A stretch of DNA of 64,000 nucleotides from Cinnamomum chago (GCA_038049695.1 CP142455.1:25333501-25397500), one strand, 5' to 3'. Numbered from the stretch's first letter, positions 36,449-49,131 are shown. Translations and numbers: made by a program. The notes: generated by a model from the sequence alone, not told the origin.

Positions 36449-37118
36449 TTTAAGTGCCTAAAAATTACGGACTTAGTTAATGAAGGATTAAGCTCATGAT
36501 TTGAGGATTCGGGGAAGATAAAGGGAAAGGATCGGGCCTCCAATGACCTGAAAGGAAGAAGATAACAGTCAGAGACCCTGGCTGTGGGTAGCCGAAGGCC
36601 CTCCGATGTTCAAGTCAGTGAGAGAATTGAAGGAGAATGGAGAAAGAAAGTTCTGGGAGAGGAGGGTTACGCGTACCTTACATGGTTTACGTTCATGCAA
36701 TATATACCCGTGAAAGTCATCATGGCACTGTCCTCATGAAGGGATGAGAGTCCCATCAGCTTGTACTCGTACCTCCTGAGTGGGGGTAGGTAAAAAGGGA
36801 ATGTCCCATCGGACCAGCACCCCCCGCCTATGGACATGACATTTAGATAAGGCATGCTTCTTATCTAGGCCCGGCGCCCACTATGTTGTCAGTTTGCCGA
36901 TCCCGTCATGGCAGCGCATTTATGGCTGAGTGACAGGGGCCGAGGTCGGGTAGAGGCTGAGGCCGAGATCGGGACTCGTGACGTGGCCACCGAGACTCGC
37001 TCCTTGGTTCCTCCGAGATGGTGCTGCGACCGACCTGGGATGGTTCCGAGATCAATGGTAAACCGAGACTGGGGGATGGCCCCCACCTGGATTCATGAGC
37101 ACGGAACGACCCCACACA
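36449..37118 (-). repeat. Tat element, right LTR (5' LTR)
   Basis: 670 bp, the same length as the left LTR and about 99.3% alike. It adjoins the primer-binding site on its left and the TTCTG duplication on its right. Confidence 0.92.
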
Positions 37119-37123
37119 TTCTG

Positions 37124-38350
37124 TTAGAGAGAATTTCTTGTCTTTGCATTATTTCCGATCCTCGAATCTCACCCGATTTCATTCGAATGATGTCTGTCTG
37201 CAAATCATGGTGGTCGATTTTGAAGTATGGGATGCCTCGTGAACTTCCATGGCTGATGATGCTTCCTAACAGCAACAGCAACAAAGAAGAAGAAGAAGAA
37301 GAGGAAAATCCTCCTCTGGACGGGGACGCTCGCCTTTTCTATAGTCCTTCCAATCAGAAGATCCATACGATCTCTCTTCCAGAGATTCGTGGCAAGCGCT
37401 GCTGTGGGTCTTTCCAGAATGGGTGGCTGATGATTGTGGATGACAAGTTGGATATCTTTCTCTTTCATCCCTGGTCTAGAAAAAAAATCGACCTCCCTCA
37501 TCTGTCCACCTTCAAACGTCGGAACCACCTGTCCACCTTCAAACGTCGGAACCATGAAGTTCCAATCTCTTCCCGTGACCTCCACGTATCCAAGGCTGCC
37601 CTGTCAGACGATTTAAAGATTGTGGTGATCATCTACCTATATGGATTTATGTCCTTTTGGAGAATGGGAGATGCTGCCTATACCTTCATCACTGCGGGGA
37701 TAAGAGAAAAGATGCAAGATGTAATTTATCACAAGGGACAGTTTTACGCCCTCGGTGATCAGGGATCCGTCTTCCTTCTTCACATTGACGAAGGCTTCCG
37801 TCCCTCTGCCCGTTTGGAAAAACTGACTGTATATTTGGTTGAACCTCTTGTTCCCAATCCGCGCTATAGATATTTGGTACCAGACATACTGACCGATAGC
37901 ATGTTTGTGATTACTAGAGATATCAACGAAGAATTGTTTCCTCCCACCGTCACGGTCCGTTTTGACATTTTCAGGGTCCCTTTAGGAGAGGGGTCACATC
38001 ACAAAAGATTGACAAAGCTTGCCAGGGTGGAAAGCTTGGGTGATCGGGCCCTGTTTTTGGGTTATAATTCTTCCATAATTGTCAGGGCTAGCCAATTCTC
38101 GGGCTGCAAAGGAAATCACATATATTTCGCAGTCGCAGACAATAGGATGGAAAAATATTACTTAAGTGGATATGGATGCCCTGATTCAGGTGTTTTTAGT
38201 CTCGAGGGTGCGACTTATGAAGAACTTATTGCTGATCGATGTCATCCTTCCATGTCGATGTCACTCCCTTTATGGATTGCAACCCCTCCATATTCATCTC
38301 AGATAGATTTTGGAGGAAAGAAGCAACCCCTCCATATTCATCTCAGATAG
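37124..38350 (+). pseudogene. F-box/DUF295 gene, main part, cut off from its start
   Basis: The frame resumes directly after the target duplication with LLERISCLCIISDPRISPDF, completing the F-box (VCKSWWS). A KELCH-like/DUF295 domain (PF03478) follows, with FHPWSRKKIDLP and VESLGDRALFLGYNSS, then ASQFSGCKGNHIYFA. Such SKIP23-type proteins act as substrate receptors of SCF ubiquitin ligases (family knowledge). About 408 residues follow the break, plus 11 before it. A 9-residue in-frame repeat (LSTFKRRNH twice, 37498-37551) and an acidic EEEEEEE run (about residue 60) are present. Near the 3' end a 44-bp tandem duplication (38281-38324, 38325-38368) changes the frame and ends the protein early. 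With the Tat element between start and body, no normal protein is expected. Confidence 0.85.
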
Positions 38351-39168
38351 ATTTTGTAGGAAAGAAGCTATGCCTCGAAGAAGAACCGAATGATGTTTCC
38401 ACTTAGCCATCTTTATTTATAAATAGATTAGATGGTGGGTCTGCAATAGGCCAGCAACTCCAGCAACTGTTAAGTAAGAGTCTCATGTGTATTATATACA
38501 AATGATGTTTTCTAACTTTTATTTATGTCATCTCTCTGACTGTTATTTCAGTAGTCCTTTCACCTTTGTGGTATTATGGTTGGCATGCCTGACTATTCTT
38601 GGTAGTAGTTGTGATGAATTTGTTATTGTTTCATATATTCATCTGAAGTTGGTATATCACAAGTTCTTTATTATTATTTTATCTTTTACCGACTTACATG
38701 AAACTTGTTATGTCTAGGGCCTCACAAAGCCACCCCTAGATCGATGGATAAGGCTTAAAATGTATGATGTAGATATCCAGGTTCTGGAATTATTTCTAAA
38801 AATGATGAGATGCTGATTGTTTTGTCAGATTTTTTGATGGATATTTGCAATCTTGGTGAGGTACAATTGTTGTGACATTGATCTTTAATCTTGTTTTATA
38901 TGCTTTCCTTTTAATGCATTGGTTATTTATTGTCACTCTTCTAACACGTCTTCCTACCTCTTTTGTTGTTTTTTCTTGGGTTTTTTCATGCTTTATGATT
39001 TTAATTTTTCATTTCAGGCTTGGTTTAGTAGTGAATGATGTTGACAACTATGTATGCACAGGAACTACATTTTATCAGTTCACAACCATGCACATATCAT
39101 TTCTACCATTGTGACATCTTTTCCTTATTTTTTTTCTTTATAATTACCCTCTTTTTTTTGTTTCTTTT
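38351..39168. other. F-box gene 3' flank, no other gene seen
   Basis: AT-rich, with the second copy of the 44-bp duplication at its start and no recognisable coding region. It probably holds the 3' untranslated region of the F-box gene. Confidence 0.45.
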
Positions 39169-42100
39169 TGTCGAATCCACACACACTGAGAACGGACACG
39201 GGGGGGGGGCTCTTTTACGTGCTTCACTCGCAGGCTACGTCCACGGTGCACAAAGAGTGCACTTCCACTATTTTAGCAACACCAACTGCTCGGAGCACCA
39301 ACCCCTTACAACTTCACCCGCACCAACCCCTACACTCAAGCACCCACTTGAGCGATAACAAGGATATAGAAAGTCTATGACACACGCAGGTGCCTTACAA
39401 TAAAAACTCTAGCAACACACATAGATGTCAAAAAAATTATCAATCACTTAAATAATTTCACAGAGATCAATTCTCTATTAAATCTGCTCTGCAACTCTTG
39501 TCAACCACAAACACTTATTGCGAGTCACAATCAATTAGTCACAACCAATCGCAGCAAAACCTTGCAATAACAAACTATGTCAAATGCACACTCTGATTAC
39601 CCACCAACGGATACCGCAAGCAATGTTCTCTACTCACAGTTTTCACAGTATAAGCCGCCAACAGACAAGCACTAACATAATTTGAGGAAGACTACAAGTA
39701 GGAACATAAATCCACATGAAGTAGAGAGCATGATGACCTTACCACAGATGAAGAGCAGATCAACATATACTGAAGAACACTTTCAGAAATCAGATCATAA
39801 AGATGTAACCAGTTCAACACATTAAAAATCACAACCCAGCATTTGCTTCTGAATCTTCTCAACATGTGAACTATCTTGTTTGGTTGAAGACTCACCTTTC
39901 TCAAACCCCAAACCAAACTTTATATGTGAAGGTCGTTGATTTTTCAGAATTTCATTCAACTTGATTGATCCTTCATATGTATTCAGTTTCTGATTAGTCT
40001 TGTCAACTTGGGCTTTCAAACGTGTAATTTCCTCTTCCATTTTGTTGCACTCCTTTCTTTATGATAACTTGTGACTCAAGCACTTCTTTAATTTTCCTCT
40101 CTTCTTCTATTTCAACTTTGAGTGTCTCAACTATTTCTTTAGTTTCTGTCATCTTCTTTGAAATCTTTTTTATTTTCTTTCTTTCTATACTCAACTGCTC
40201 CAAAGCTGCTATAAGCTCTTCTTCCAAATTAATCTCAGTCTCAATCTCAATCTCCTCATTATCAGATTTTTCCTCTTCCTTTTCATCCTCTAGGCTACCA
40301 TAAACAGAACCTCATTTATTTCTTCAGAATTCTCATTTGAACCATCTTCTGAAGAACTTTCTGTCTTTTTTTAAATATATCTCTTTGACTTTCCTTTCTT
40401 GACATATGACTTACAAGAATAATCCTTCTTTGATTTGTAGGAGTCACTGTCATCTTCATCTATGTTAGCAAGAGGGCACTTTGCTGCAAAATGACCAATA
40501 CCTCCACAATTGAAGCATTTGAATGGGAGCTTTCTTTTGAATTTTCCTTTTCCCTTCCTTAGCTTCCGCACAAAATTAGCTGTCAATTCGTCATCTGAGT
40601 CCTCTTCATCGGATTGTGCTACCTGTTTGTTCTTTTTGTGGACTTTGAATGCTTCTTCCTTTTCAATGGGTTTGGTCTTGCCTGTTCTCATCTCATATGC
40701 TGTAAGAGATCCCTGCAATTCATCTATGTTAAAGACATTTAAGTCTTTGGCCTCCTCAATAGCTTATACTTTTGAGTCAAATCTAGGAGGAAAAGACCTC
40801 AGTATTTTCTTCACTAGTGCTGGTTCCTTAATCTCCTCACCAAGCCCTCTGATAGCATTAACAACTTCATTAACTCTAAGCACGGAAGCATCAATGTTCT
40901 CATCCTCATTCATCTTGAGCATTTCAAACTGTGATCGGTGAGTCTGGAGCTTAGCCTCCTTGATCTTCTCATAAACTTCATGTACACTTTTTAGTTTATC
41001 CCATATCTCTTTCGCAGTTTTGTAGTTCATGACTTTAACAAGTTCACTGTTTGAGAAGCCGCACAATAGAGCATTCCTTGCCTTTGAATCATTCTCAAAC
41101 AGTTTCTTCTCAGCCACTTCAGTAGGCTCTTCTTTTCTTTTGTAGCCTTTTCTTACACAATACCATATGTCATACCCCAATGTTGAAAGATAAGTCTGCA
41201 TCCTGAAAGATAAGAGTAATTGTCCCATCAAATAGTGGTGCCTTATTAGAAGAAAAACCTTCTCCTGAAGCCATGTGAGTTGTAACAAGATCACCCAAAG
41301 CAGATTATGCTTGTTAATGGAACTTGGCTCTGATACCAATTGTTGAACCCACACAGACACTGGGGGGGGCTGAATCAGTCTCCGTCTTAAAAAATTATAT
41401 GCATACAATCAACCACACAATCACGGTACAAAAGTTTTTGCATGGTTCACCCGCAGGCTACATCCACGGTGCACAAAGAGTGCACTTTCACTATTTTAGC
41501 AACACCAACTCCTAGGAGCACCAACCCCTTACAACTTCACCGATACCAATGGACAGGAGCACCAACCCCTACACTCAAGCACCCACTTGAGCGATAACAA
41601 GGATATAGAAAGTCTATGACACACGCAGGTGCCTTATAATAAAAACTCTAGCAACACACATAGATGTCAAAAAAATTATCAATCACTTAAATAATTTCAC
41701 AGAGATCAATTCTCTATTAAATCTGCTCTGCAACTCTTGTCAATCACAAACACTTATTGCGAGTCACAATCAAGCAGTCACAACCAATCACAGCAAAACC
41801 TTGCAATAACAAGCTATGTCAAATGCACACTCTGATTACCCACAAACGGATACCGCAAGCAATGTTCTCTACTCACAGTTTTCACAGTATAAGCCGCCAA
41901 CAGACAAGCACTAACATAATTTGAGGAAGTCTACAAGTAGGAACATAAATCCACATGAAGTAGAGAGCATGATGACCTTACCACAGATGAAGAGCAAATC
42001 AGCATATGCTGGAGAACACTTTAAGAAATCAGATCATAAAGATGTAACCAGTTCAACACATTAAAAAATCACAACCCAGCCACCATAGAAACCAACCACC

Positions 42101-43292
42101 AAATCACATCAGCAATGATGATGGCAAGTGAGACAGAGAGAGATACATAACACTGGAGATGTAAATCACAAGATGAAGACTGAAAACGGCAACAGAGATT
42201 GTGAGAGATGAAGTGGCCGCAAGTTGTCGCCTCTAGCTTCTTCCCCCGTCTTAAAAAATTATATGCAAACAATCAACCACACAATCACGGCACAAAAGTT
42301 TTTACGTGATTCACGCGCAGGTTATGTCCACGGTGCACAAAGAGTGCACTTCTACTATTTTAGCAACACCAACTGCTAGGAGCACCAACCCCTTACAACT
42401 TCACCCGCACCAACGGACAGGAGTACCAACCTCTACACTCAAGCACCCACTTGAGCGATAACAAGGATATAAAGACTCTATGACACACGCAGGTGCCTTA
42501 CAATAAAAACTCTAGCAACACACAGATGTCAAAAAAATTATCAATCACTTAAATAATTTCACAGAGATCAGTTCTCAATTAAATCTGCTCCGCAACACTT
42601 GTCAACCACAAACACTTATTGCGAGTCACAATCAAGCAGTCACAACCAATTACAGCCAAACCTTGCAATAACAACCTCTGTCACATGCACACTAATTACC
42701 CACCAACGGATACCGCAAGCAATGTTCTCTACTCACAGTTTTCACAGTATAAGCCGCCAACAGACAAGCACTAACATAATCTGAGGAAGACTACAAGTAT
42801 GAACATAAATCCACATGAAGTGGAGAGCATGATGACCTTACCACAGATGAAGAGCAGATCAGCATATACTGAAGAACACTTTCAGAAATCAGATCATAAA
42901 GATGTAACCAGTTCAACACATTAAAAAATCACAACCCAGCCACCATAGAAACCAGCCACCAAATCACATCAGCAATGATGATGGCGAGTGAGACAGAGAG
43001 AGATACATAACACTAGAGATGTAAATCACAAGATGAAGACTGAAAACGGCAACAGAGATTGCGAGAGATGCAGTGGCCGCAAGTTGTCGCCTCTAGCTTC
43101 TTCCCCTGTTTTTTTTCAAAAGAAAAAACAAGAGAAGCCCTAGATACCCTGTTTTTTGCTCCTCTCTGCACTCAATGAATAAACAAAAGATACTTTCACA
43201 CACACGTCACCCTTTCTTCTCTTAGACTATAGATCCTAAAAACTTGGATCAGATTCTACACACAAATCCTTTCCATAAATGTATAGCCAACA
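39169..43292 (-). mobile_element. Ty1/copia retrotransposon remnant (Sirevirus-like gag)
   Basis: Fossil on the minus strand. The 5' LTR is 41341-43292 (TGTTGGC... to ...TTCAACA) and is followed by a primer site complementary to initiator tRNA-Met (TTGGTATCAGAGCC, 41339-41326). The gag region is about 39.9-41.3 kb: UBN2-type (NALLCGFSNSELVKVMNYKT, AKEIWDKL), a CCHC knuckle (CFNCGGIGHFAAKC), then a Lys/Glu-rich coiled coil. Part of the 3' LTR is 39169 to about 39850. No protease, integrase or RT region is present, so it is broken and non-autonomous. No target duplication was found. The long coiled-coil gag hints at the Sirevirus group (inference). Confidence 0.82.
41383..43106. repeat. 864-bp tandem duplication inside the copia LTR
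   Basis: Two copies (41383-42246 and 42247-~43106) run from CGTCTTAAAAAATTATATGC to GCCTCTAGCTTCTTCCCC, differing at scattered sites. The 3' LTR remnant at 39169-39850 matches a single copy. Confidence 0.85.
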
Positions 43293-43479
43293 GTTGTGGG
43301 CCCCATTGATGAGCCTCTATGAAGATTTTTTTGTTATTTCCACTAGATTGGGCCTTAGCACAACTAGGCTGCAAGTGGGCTGACCCACTAAAATAGCCAT
43401 GCTATGTTGACAACAATTTCAACCCAACTCCAAACCAGAATATGATCAACCCTTTCGTCAACATCATTATTAAGAACAC

Positions 43480-43700
43480 ATTATACATGTCGCAGGCTAT
43501 TTCCCAAGAAGATCCGGAAGATTTTCAACCTTGTATTGGGCCCAGTAGGCAACCCAAGGTATTGAAATGGGTAGCCACCATGTCCTGCAATGAATCTTGT
43601 TAGCCAATGGCTGGATAAGCTCTTGAGAACACCCCATTCCCACCAACAACTCTCAGATAATTTTATCTTCAATCCTAAAGACATCTCTTTTTTTAGTTGT
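43480..43700 (-). mobile_element. LINE (L1-type) reverse-transcriptase scrap
   Basis: The minus strand reads HGGYPFQYLGLPTGPNTRLK, matching the conserved PFKYLGLPLG block of plant L1 reverse transcriptases. Flanking sequence is not recognisable. It is a short, decayed remnant. Confidence 0.6.
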
Positions 43701-44199
43701 AACTCCCATTCTGTCGAACTACATGCATAATTGTATCATTAAGTAATTGAAGGTTGACTTCTCCATCATGATCTACTGGAAAGCCCCCTTATGAGATCCT
43801 GATCCTTATTCTCTAATTAAGGGTCAAATATTATCTAGCACTCGAATTAGTCGGTATAATCTCTAACGAGAGCAGAGACTATTGGCCCTACTCTTTATAA
43901 AGTTGTAAAGCTTTTCCCAAGAATCAAATGACTACTAAGCAACTTCAGTTCATGAAGATTCCATTAGAATGGCTTCAAGATGTGCGAAGACACACCGCAT
44001 CTACCCCACCTACATTGCTTTGATATTAAAGTGAGTTCCAGTGGGCTTCGTCCTTGTTTGACGAGTTAAGATGGACTTAATTTATAGTACTTCTCTCTAC
44101 CCTTTGCACTTTGAAAAGGAACATTGTCTTGTGTCACTCGTCATCCTATTCAAAACACTGTTTCTTGTCATCAACTATTACCTGTTTTCGTACAGTTGT

Positions 44200-44400
44200 T
44201 TTAGAACTGTCCTTTGAATGTATACCCAAACATGTATAGGAAACCTTGCCTCGCCTCACCCTAAGTGGAGGGAGGTAATTTTTAATGAAATGAAGGCCCT
44301 TGAAAAGTATCATATAAGGGAGTTGACTACTCTTCTAGAAGGGAAACATACTACTGGGTGTAAGTGGGCATTCACCTTAAAGTACAATCCTTTTTTGTTT
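44200..44400 (+). mobile_element. Ty1/copia reverse-transcriptase scrap
   Basis: The plus strand reads PKWREVIFNEMKALEKYHI then TGCKWAFTLKYN, the start of the RVT_2 domain of copia elements. It is an isolated fossil with no LTRs recognised around it. Confidence 0.65.
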
Positions 44401-44499
44401 TTGTTTACAAGGCAAGTAATGGTATATTATGAACAATTCTCAAGAAAAAAAAAAAGAAGGGTCTATTGTGAACAATATAACAAAATTACAACAAAATGA

Positions 44500-47330
44500 G
44501 GGATTCGTTTTTAGGTGTTATGAGCACAACAATTTAAAGCCCTAATATTGTAACTAAAGTTTAAAATTTTAATGGCTGAAAAGGCACTTCCAAACGAAGT
44601 ATGGTCTGTTTTTTCTACAATTTTCAAGTGCCAAAAAATGAAAGTTACTCTCTTATAGACAATGTTGTTCAGCTCGTGGGGGTCAACTTAAAAATGATAT
44701 TCTTATCTGATTTTCAAGTCTTATTACAAGTTCAAACTTGAGTCTTATTCAAATCATATCACTCGAATTAAGATGAGTCTAATCAGACACAAATATAATT
44801 TTTTCCAATGATTTAGGAATGCTAGAAAAGCTCTAAAAAACAAAAGAGCCACCTCCCCTGCCCCCCGCCCCCCACAGACGCCAAAAAATAAATAAAAAGA
44901 AAAGAAAAAAGAAGAGCTTATTAGAGGCAAAATCTATAATTTATAAATAAATTCTAAAACTATAATGCAATTAGAAGTTCACCATAAGCTCTAAATCACA
45001 AAATAAGAACTCACTTTTAGAGTTACCTGGCCCTACAAAGCCCTACATTTCAGCTTAAACTCATCTCGAGAATCCTAAGAGGTAGCAACCGTGTTATGGG
45101 CAGAACCAAAAGCTGTGGACAAAGAAGCAGAGAAAGAGAAATCTCCCTCTCCCACCAGTAGTATCCTTCAGAGATGCTGTAGTGCATTATCCTCTTGTGT
45201 GTATTGATTTCTTTGTTGTTCTTGGCCGCTTGTATTGCAGTTTCAGCCATTGCTGTGGCAATTAATCTCACATAGAGGTAGCTTTATTTATTATCAAAGA
45301 ATGTTTGGACGCCTTTTTTAAAAAGAAACAAAAATGCTGGGAGAAGAACATGGTTTTGAAACAAGACTAGTGAGAGTGAGAGTCTGAGTGTTGTAGTGAC
45401 CAATTTATTGTTATGAAATTAGTGAGTCTCAGTGTTGTAGTGGCCAATTTATTGTTATGAAAAAGGTTAAACATACAACTGTTTCGAATATCGAAAGTTT
45501 GTGGTCTCTATGGTTTTTCAAAGAATCCCCACAATAGTGGTTCTAGATGATCTATGGAAGATGGGTGCTTTTTTTTTTTTACATCATTAAATGTTTGACT
45601 GAGGGTAGTCTGAAATCAATGCAGTTCTTGTGAACTCAACCAGCTCCCCTGTTTGGTGGTGCCTAACCAACACCACTTGGGTTGCTGGTGTTGTGTATAT
45701 TTTTTTCCAGGATCATTACATTATATAGTCTTGATCAACACAAAACCAAAAACCAGGACAAATCAGGATGAGCTTGATCACAACTTCTTATCTGGTGGGA
45801 ACTGGGAAGTGGTTCTAACAGGCACAAGTAGCTTGTTTTTATCAGGAGCATTTTCTTATTTTAGTAATCAAAATTTGAGTCATTGATTATTTATATTTTG
45901 TAAATTCTTATTATCATGTTGTTTTCTGAGCAGGAGCTTGTGCATCTACAAAGCGCTGAAGGATTATAATATTCCATTGAGATAGCTCAAGGATATAGAG
46001 CATCCGTTAATGCACATTCTGCTTTTGACCATGTCTATTTTTTGTTCATATTGGACTAATAAAGGTGGCCAAAATAGCTGGATTAACTCAATAAATTGCA
46101 AATGGGCACTACCCATCTGCACAAAGCAAGTAGGACAATGATAAAGGAAATCAAAAGGAGTAGTAAGTCCATCAGGAATACATAAAAAGCTATACTTAGA
46201 ACCTGTCCTAACACACTTGTTTCAAATATGAGAGATTCAAGCAGATACACATCTTAAATCTTTAAAGCCTAAAAGATTAGAACCATTTTACATATCAAGT
46301 AACATGTGACTTGACACTCAATAAAACAAGAAAGCATAGCTGACACATGAATAACAATCATCAAAAAATAAAAGTAAAAAAATCCTTGAGCCAAGAATTG
46401 GTGGTGTTGTGATAAATCTCCTTCTCACTATACCACTTTTCGACTGCAATAGTAGTTGTGGCATCAGGTCCAAAGAAAAGGTTCTCATCGTAGGGTTGGG
46501 TTGCAAAGTTCGAGTGCCTCAGGGCCGCCCCCACCCCTCCACACACACACACACACACAAAAAAAAAAAAAAAAAGCTAACCCTTTTAAGTTTTAAAAGA
46601 TATTGTAATTTTTTACATACGACTCCCAAAGTTTAAAAAAAAAAAAGAACCATATTTTTCAAACTACATTCGCTTGTGGCCCTCCCAAGAATTTCTTTCT
46701 GCATGGCCATTTAAGGAAGAATTTGTAGGTCCGCCCCTGGTAATTGGCCCAAGCCTTCTTGGGTGCGAACCATGGTGTGTGTTGACAAAATCTTGAGTTG
46801 GATTTTGGGCTTGGCAAACATTGACGAGGGTTAGACCCATGACACTTACCCCAGCCAATGAAGCTTGGATTTCATCTCTCTCATGGTCAGAGCTTTCTAG
46901 GGGCTATTTATCGTTTGTCGGCTTAAACGTGCAGTAAATAAAAGGATTTTTTTTATGAAAAAAAAATAAGCATACACTTGTAATCAATGAGCCAAGAATT
47001 TTTTTTATTTTTCATAAAATCCCAAGAAAAAATCCCATTAAAGATTATCATTCTATTTGAATTTTTTACACCTGTGCAGAATTGCATAAACAAAAATCGC
47101 ATTGCCTAAACGTGCACAAACATATATGTATAGGATTAGATACTAATCGCAACCTGCTTAAATCAGCTATCAGCTGACACATGACACAATAATGAGCTTA
47201 GAACATTAAAAGAAACTCTCTCTTTCTGCATTGTTCATTAAAAAACAGAGTCACCCTAACCTTGGAGAGGAGAACTCATCCCTGCCCTCATATACTTGGG
47301 ATCAAACACTACCCAATATGACCTTTACAC
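44500..47330. other. AT-rich stretch, no supported gene
   Basis: No coding region is supported. A 44-bp direct duplication lies at about 45379-45466 (GTGTTGTAGTG, then CCAATTTATTGTTATGAAA, in each copy). An (AC)n tract of about 16 bp followed by (A)n lies at 46542-46575. A hAT-like terminus (CAGGGGCGGACCTAC on the minus strand) ends at about 46738, but no partner end with a target duplication was found. Confidence 0.4.
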
Positions 47331-47332
47331 TA

Positions 47333-47699
47333 TGTTTGGGAAGGGGGGAGGGGAGGGGAGGGGAGGGGATGGAAAATTTGAGGGGGAAGGAAAATGAAGG
47401 TCCCTCCTCTTGTTTGGATAGTCAAAAAGTAGGGGAAAAAAAAAGTGAAAAAGTGTAATTTTGTTTGTTTGTAAGACAGAGAGACAATTACCATTTTATC
47501 TTTACTTTTGCCTCAAAAAGAAGGGGAAAGAAAAGTGAAAAATGGAAGTTCAATAATTTCACAAAAATTCCCCTCTTTGCCTCAGAACCACCACCCCCCC
47601 CCCCCCCCGGCGGTTTTGAAGGGAAAATTTTGGAGTGTGCCCCACACTAATTTTATCTCCAAATTTCCCTCCCCCACTTTCCTTCCCCCCTTCCCAAAC
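47333..47699. repeat. G-rich foldback element with a G-quadruplex motif
   Basis: GTTTGGGAAGGGGGG at 47333 is matched by its complement CCCCCCTTCCCAAAC ending at 47699, and the arms continue with imperfect complementarity. The left arm holds GGGGGG followed by repeated AGGGG (47343-47369), a strong G-quadruplex pattern. A run of about 17 C lies at 47591-47607. It may be a MITE, but no target duplication was found. Confidence 0.5.
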
Positions 47700-48660
47700 A
47701 CCCTCAATTTCAACGTTCCCTCCATTTCCCCCTCATTTTACCTCATTCTCAAATGATACCTTAAATTGGGGTTTTGCGACTTAAAGACCAAACTTCAAAA
47801 GCCCTAAAACATGCTCTTTTGGATTAAGATTTTGAAAACAAAAGGCCCACATCAAAAACCAATTAAATGAGGAACAAGGGGATTATATCTTGTTTTGGAA
47901 GAGAAATCTTCTTCCGAGCTCATGAGCTGATGAACTCAATGTGCGGAACGCTTGGTGGGTTCCGCCTTTCAAAGTGGACTATAAAAACAGAGACGCCCTG
48001 ATAGTTACCAATCCTGGGATTTAGCACCCATCCAAATGGATTGTATTGTTGGATTGTCTATACACTCATTTTGGATGGTGAAAACTTGTTGCCCGTTTAT
48101 CAAATAGTTTGGATTGTCATTCGAGCCTCCATTATTGCACACGAGTAAGGGAGGGGGAGATTGAGATGTTCCAATTCCCTCAGTTGGGGGACCGAGGCAG
48201 GCCCCACAAGGCATTTACTAGCAGATGGGGGCCCATTTTGGGAAATGTTTGATGGGGATACTGAGGGAGAGGTTTGGGGGAGGAGACTTGGGGAAGGAAA
48301 GAGGGCATTTGGAGTAGCGAGTTTTCACAAAAATGGAATGTGGGTTGATTGACGGTATCGCAATTAACAACATTATATATATTAAAGCAAACAGGAAGGA
48401 GAGAGGGAGCTTTCGCCTTTCCGGTGGGGCCTTTTCAAAACTCCTAAAATCTCTCCATCCCCTCCAATCTTCCATTCCTATCATCTCACGCCAACTCTCC
48501 TTCCCCCCAATCGTCCCTAAAAAATCTCTCATTTAGAGATTTTTTTCTCTCCACCATCCTCCCTGCGCATAACTTCTCTCCCCATCATCCAGCACACCAT
48601 ACGATCCAGGCAGTAAAGATACTTCTTCCACGAAGGAGAGAACTTCATCTAAGGTAAGGG

Positions 48661-49060
48661 GTGCCTCCACATCTCCTTCTTGCTCCACTACACCCACCTG
48701 TGCACGTCATTCTCCCTTTCTTTTTCTTTTCTTCCTTCCCCAACAGCCAGCCTCAGCACTTCTTCCTCTCTTTTCCTTCTTCTTTTTTTATTCTTTTTTT
48801 TTCTTCCCTTCCTCTTCTTCCCCATCTCCTTCTTCCTTCCTTACACCCACCTGTGCATGTCCCTCTCCCTTTCTTTATCCCACCTGTGCACGTCCCTCTC
48901 CCTTTCGTTTTCTTTTCTTCCTTCCCCCACAGCCTCTGCAGTTCTTCTTTTCTTTTCCTCTCTTTACTCACTTCTCTTTCTTCTTCTTTTCTTTTTCTTC
49001 TTCCCTTCCTCTTTTTCCCCATCTCCTTCTTCCTTTCTTCTTCCTTCTTCAGTCAGGTTA
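48661..49060. repeat. Pyrimidine-rich tract with diverged tandem units
   Basis: A 400-bp CT-rich tract with three copies of CACCTGTGCACGTCnnTCTCCC at about 48694, 48847 and 48882. A GTAAGG donor-like site lies just upstream at 48654. The open frames across it are Ser/Leu/Phe-rich low-complexity artefacts. It may be an intron or leader of the light-harvesting-gene fragment. Confidence 0.45.
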
Positions 49061-49131
49061 ATCGTAAGTTTTACCCTTTTGAAAGCTTATTTCATTCTAT
49101 TTATATACTTTTTCCTTTGCATTTTTGCAAC

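Larger units (their letters stand above)
26025..37118 (-). mobile_element. Ty3/gypsy retrotransposon, Tat lineage, young, inserted in an F-box gene
   Basis: An 11,094-bp element flanked by the 5-bp direct repeat TTCTG (26020-26024 and 37119-37123). Both LTRs are 670 bp and differ at about five positions (about 99.3% alike). That implies insertion well under a few million years ago: about 0.3 Myr at 1.3e-8 substitutions per site per year, and about 1 Myr at a slower tree-like rate. Parts on the minus strand, right to left, are 5' LTR, tRNA-Asp-type primer site, gag, protease, reverse transcriptase, RNase H, an archaeal-type RNase H, integrase, tandem array, antisense ORF region, polypurine tract and 3' LTR. 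All parts are recognisable, so it is structurally near whole. Its coding part is spread over several frames, so it has at least a few breaks. Confidence 0.93.

Noticed and set aside
46518-46738. hAT element between CAGGGCCGCC and CCGCCCCTG ends
   Set aside because: The right end looks hAT-like, but the 8-bp flanks (GAGTGCCT and GTAATTGG) do not match, so no insertion can be shown.
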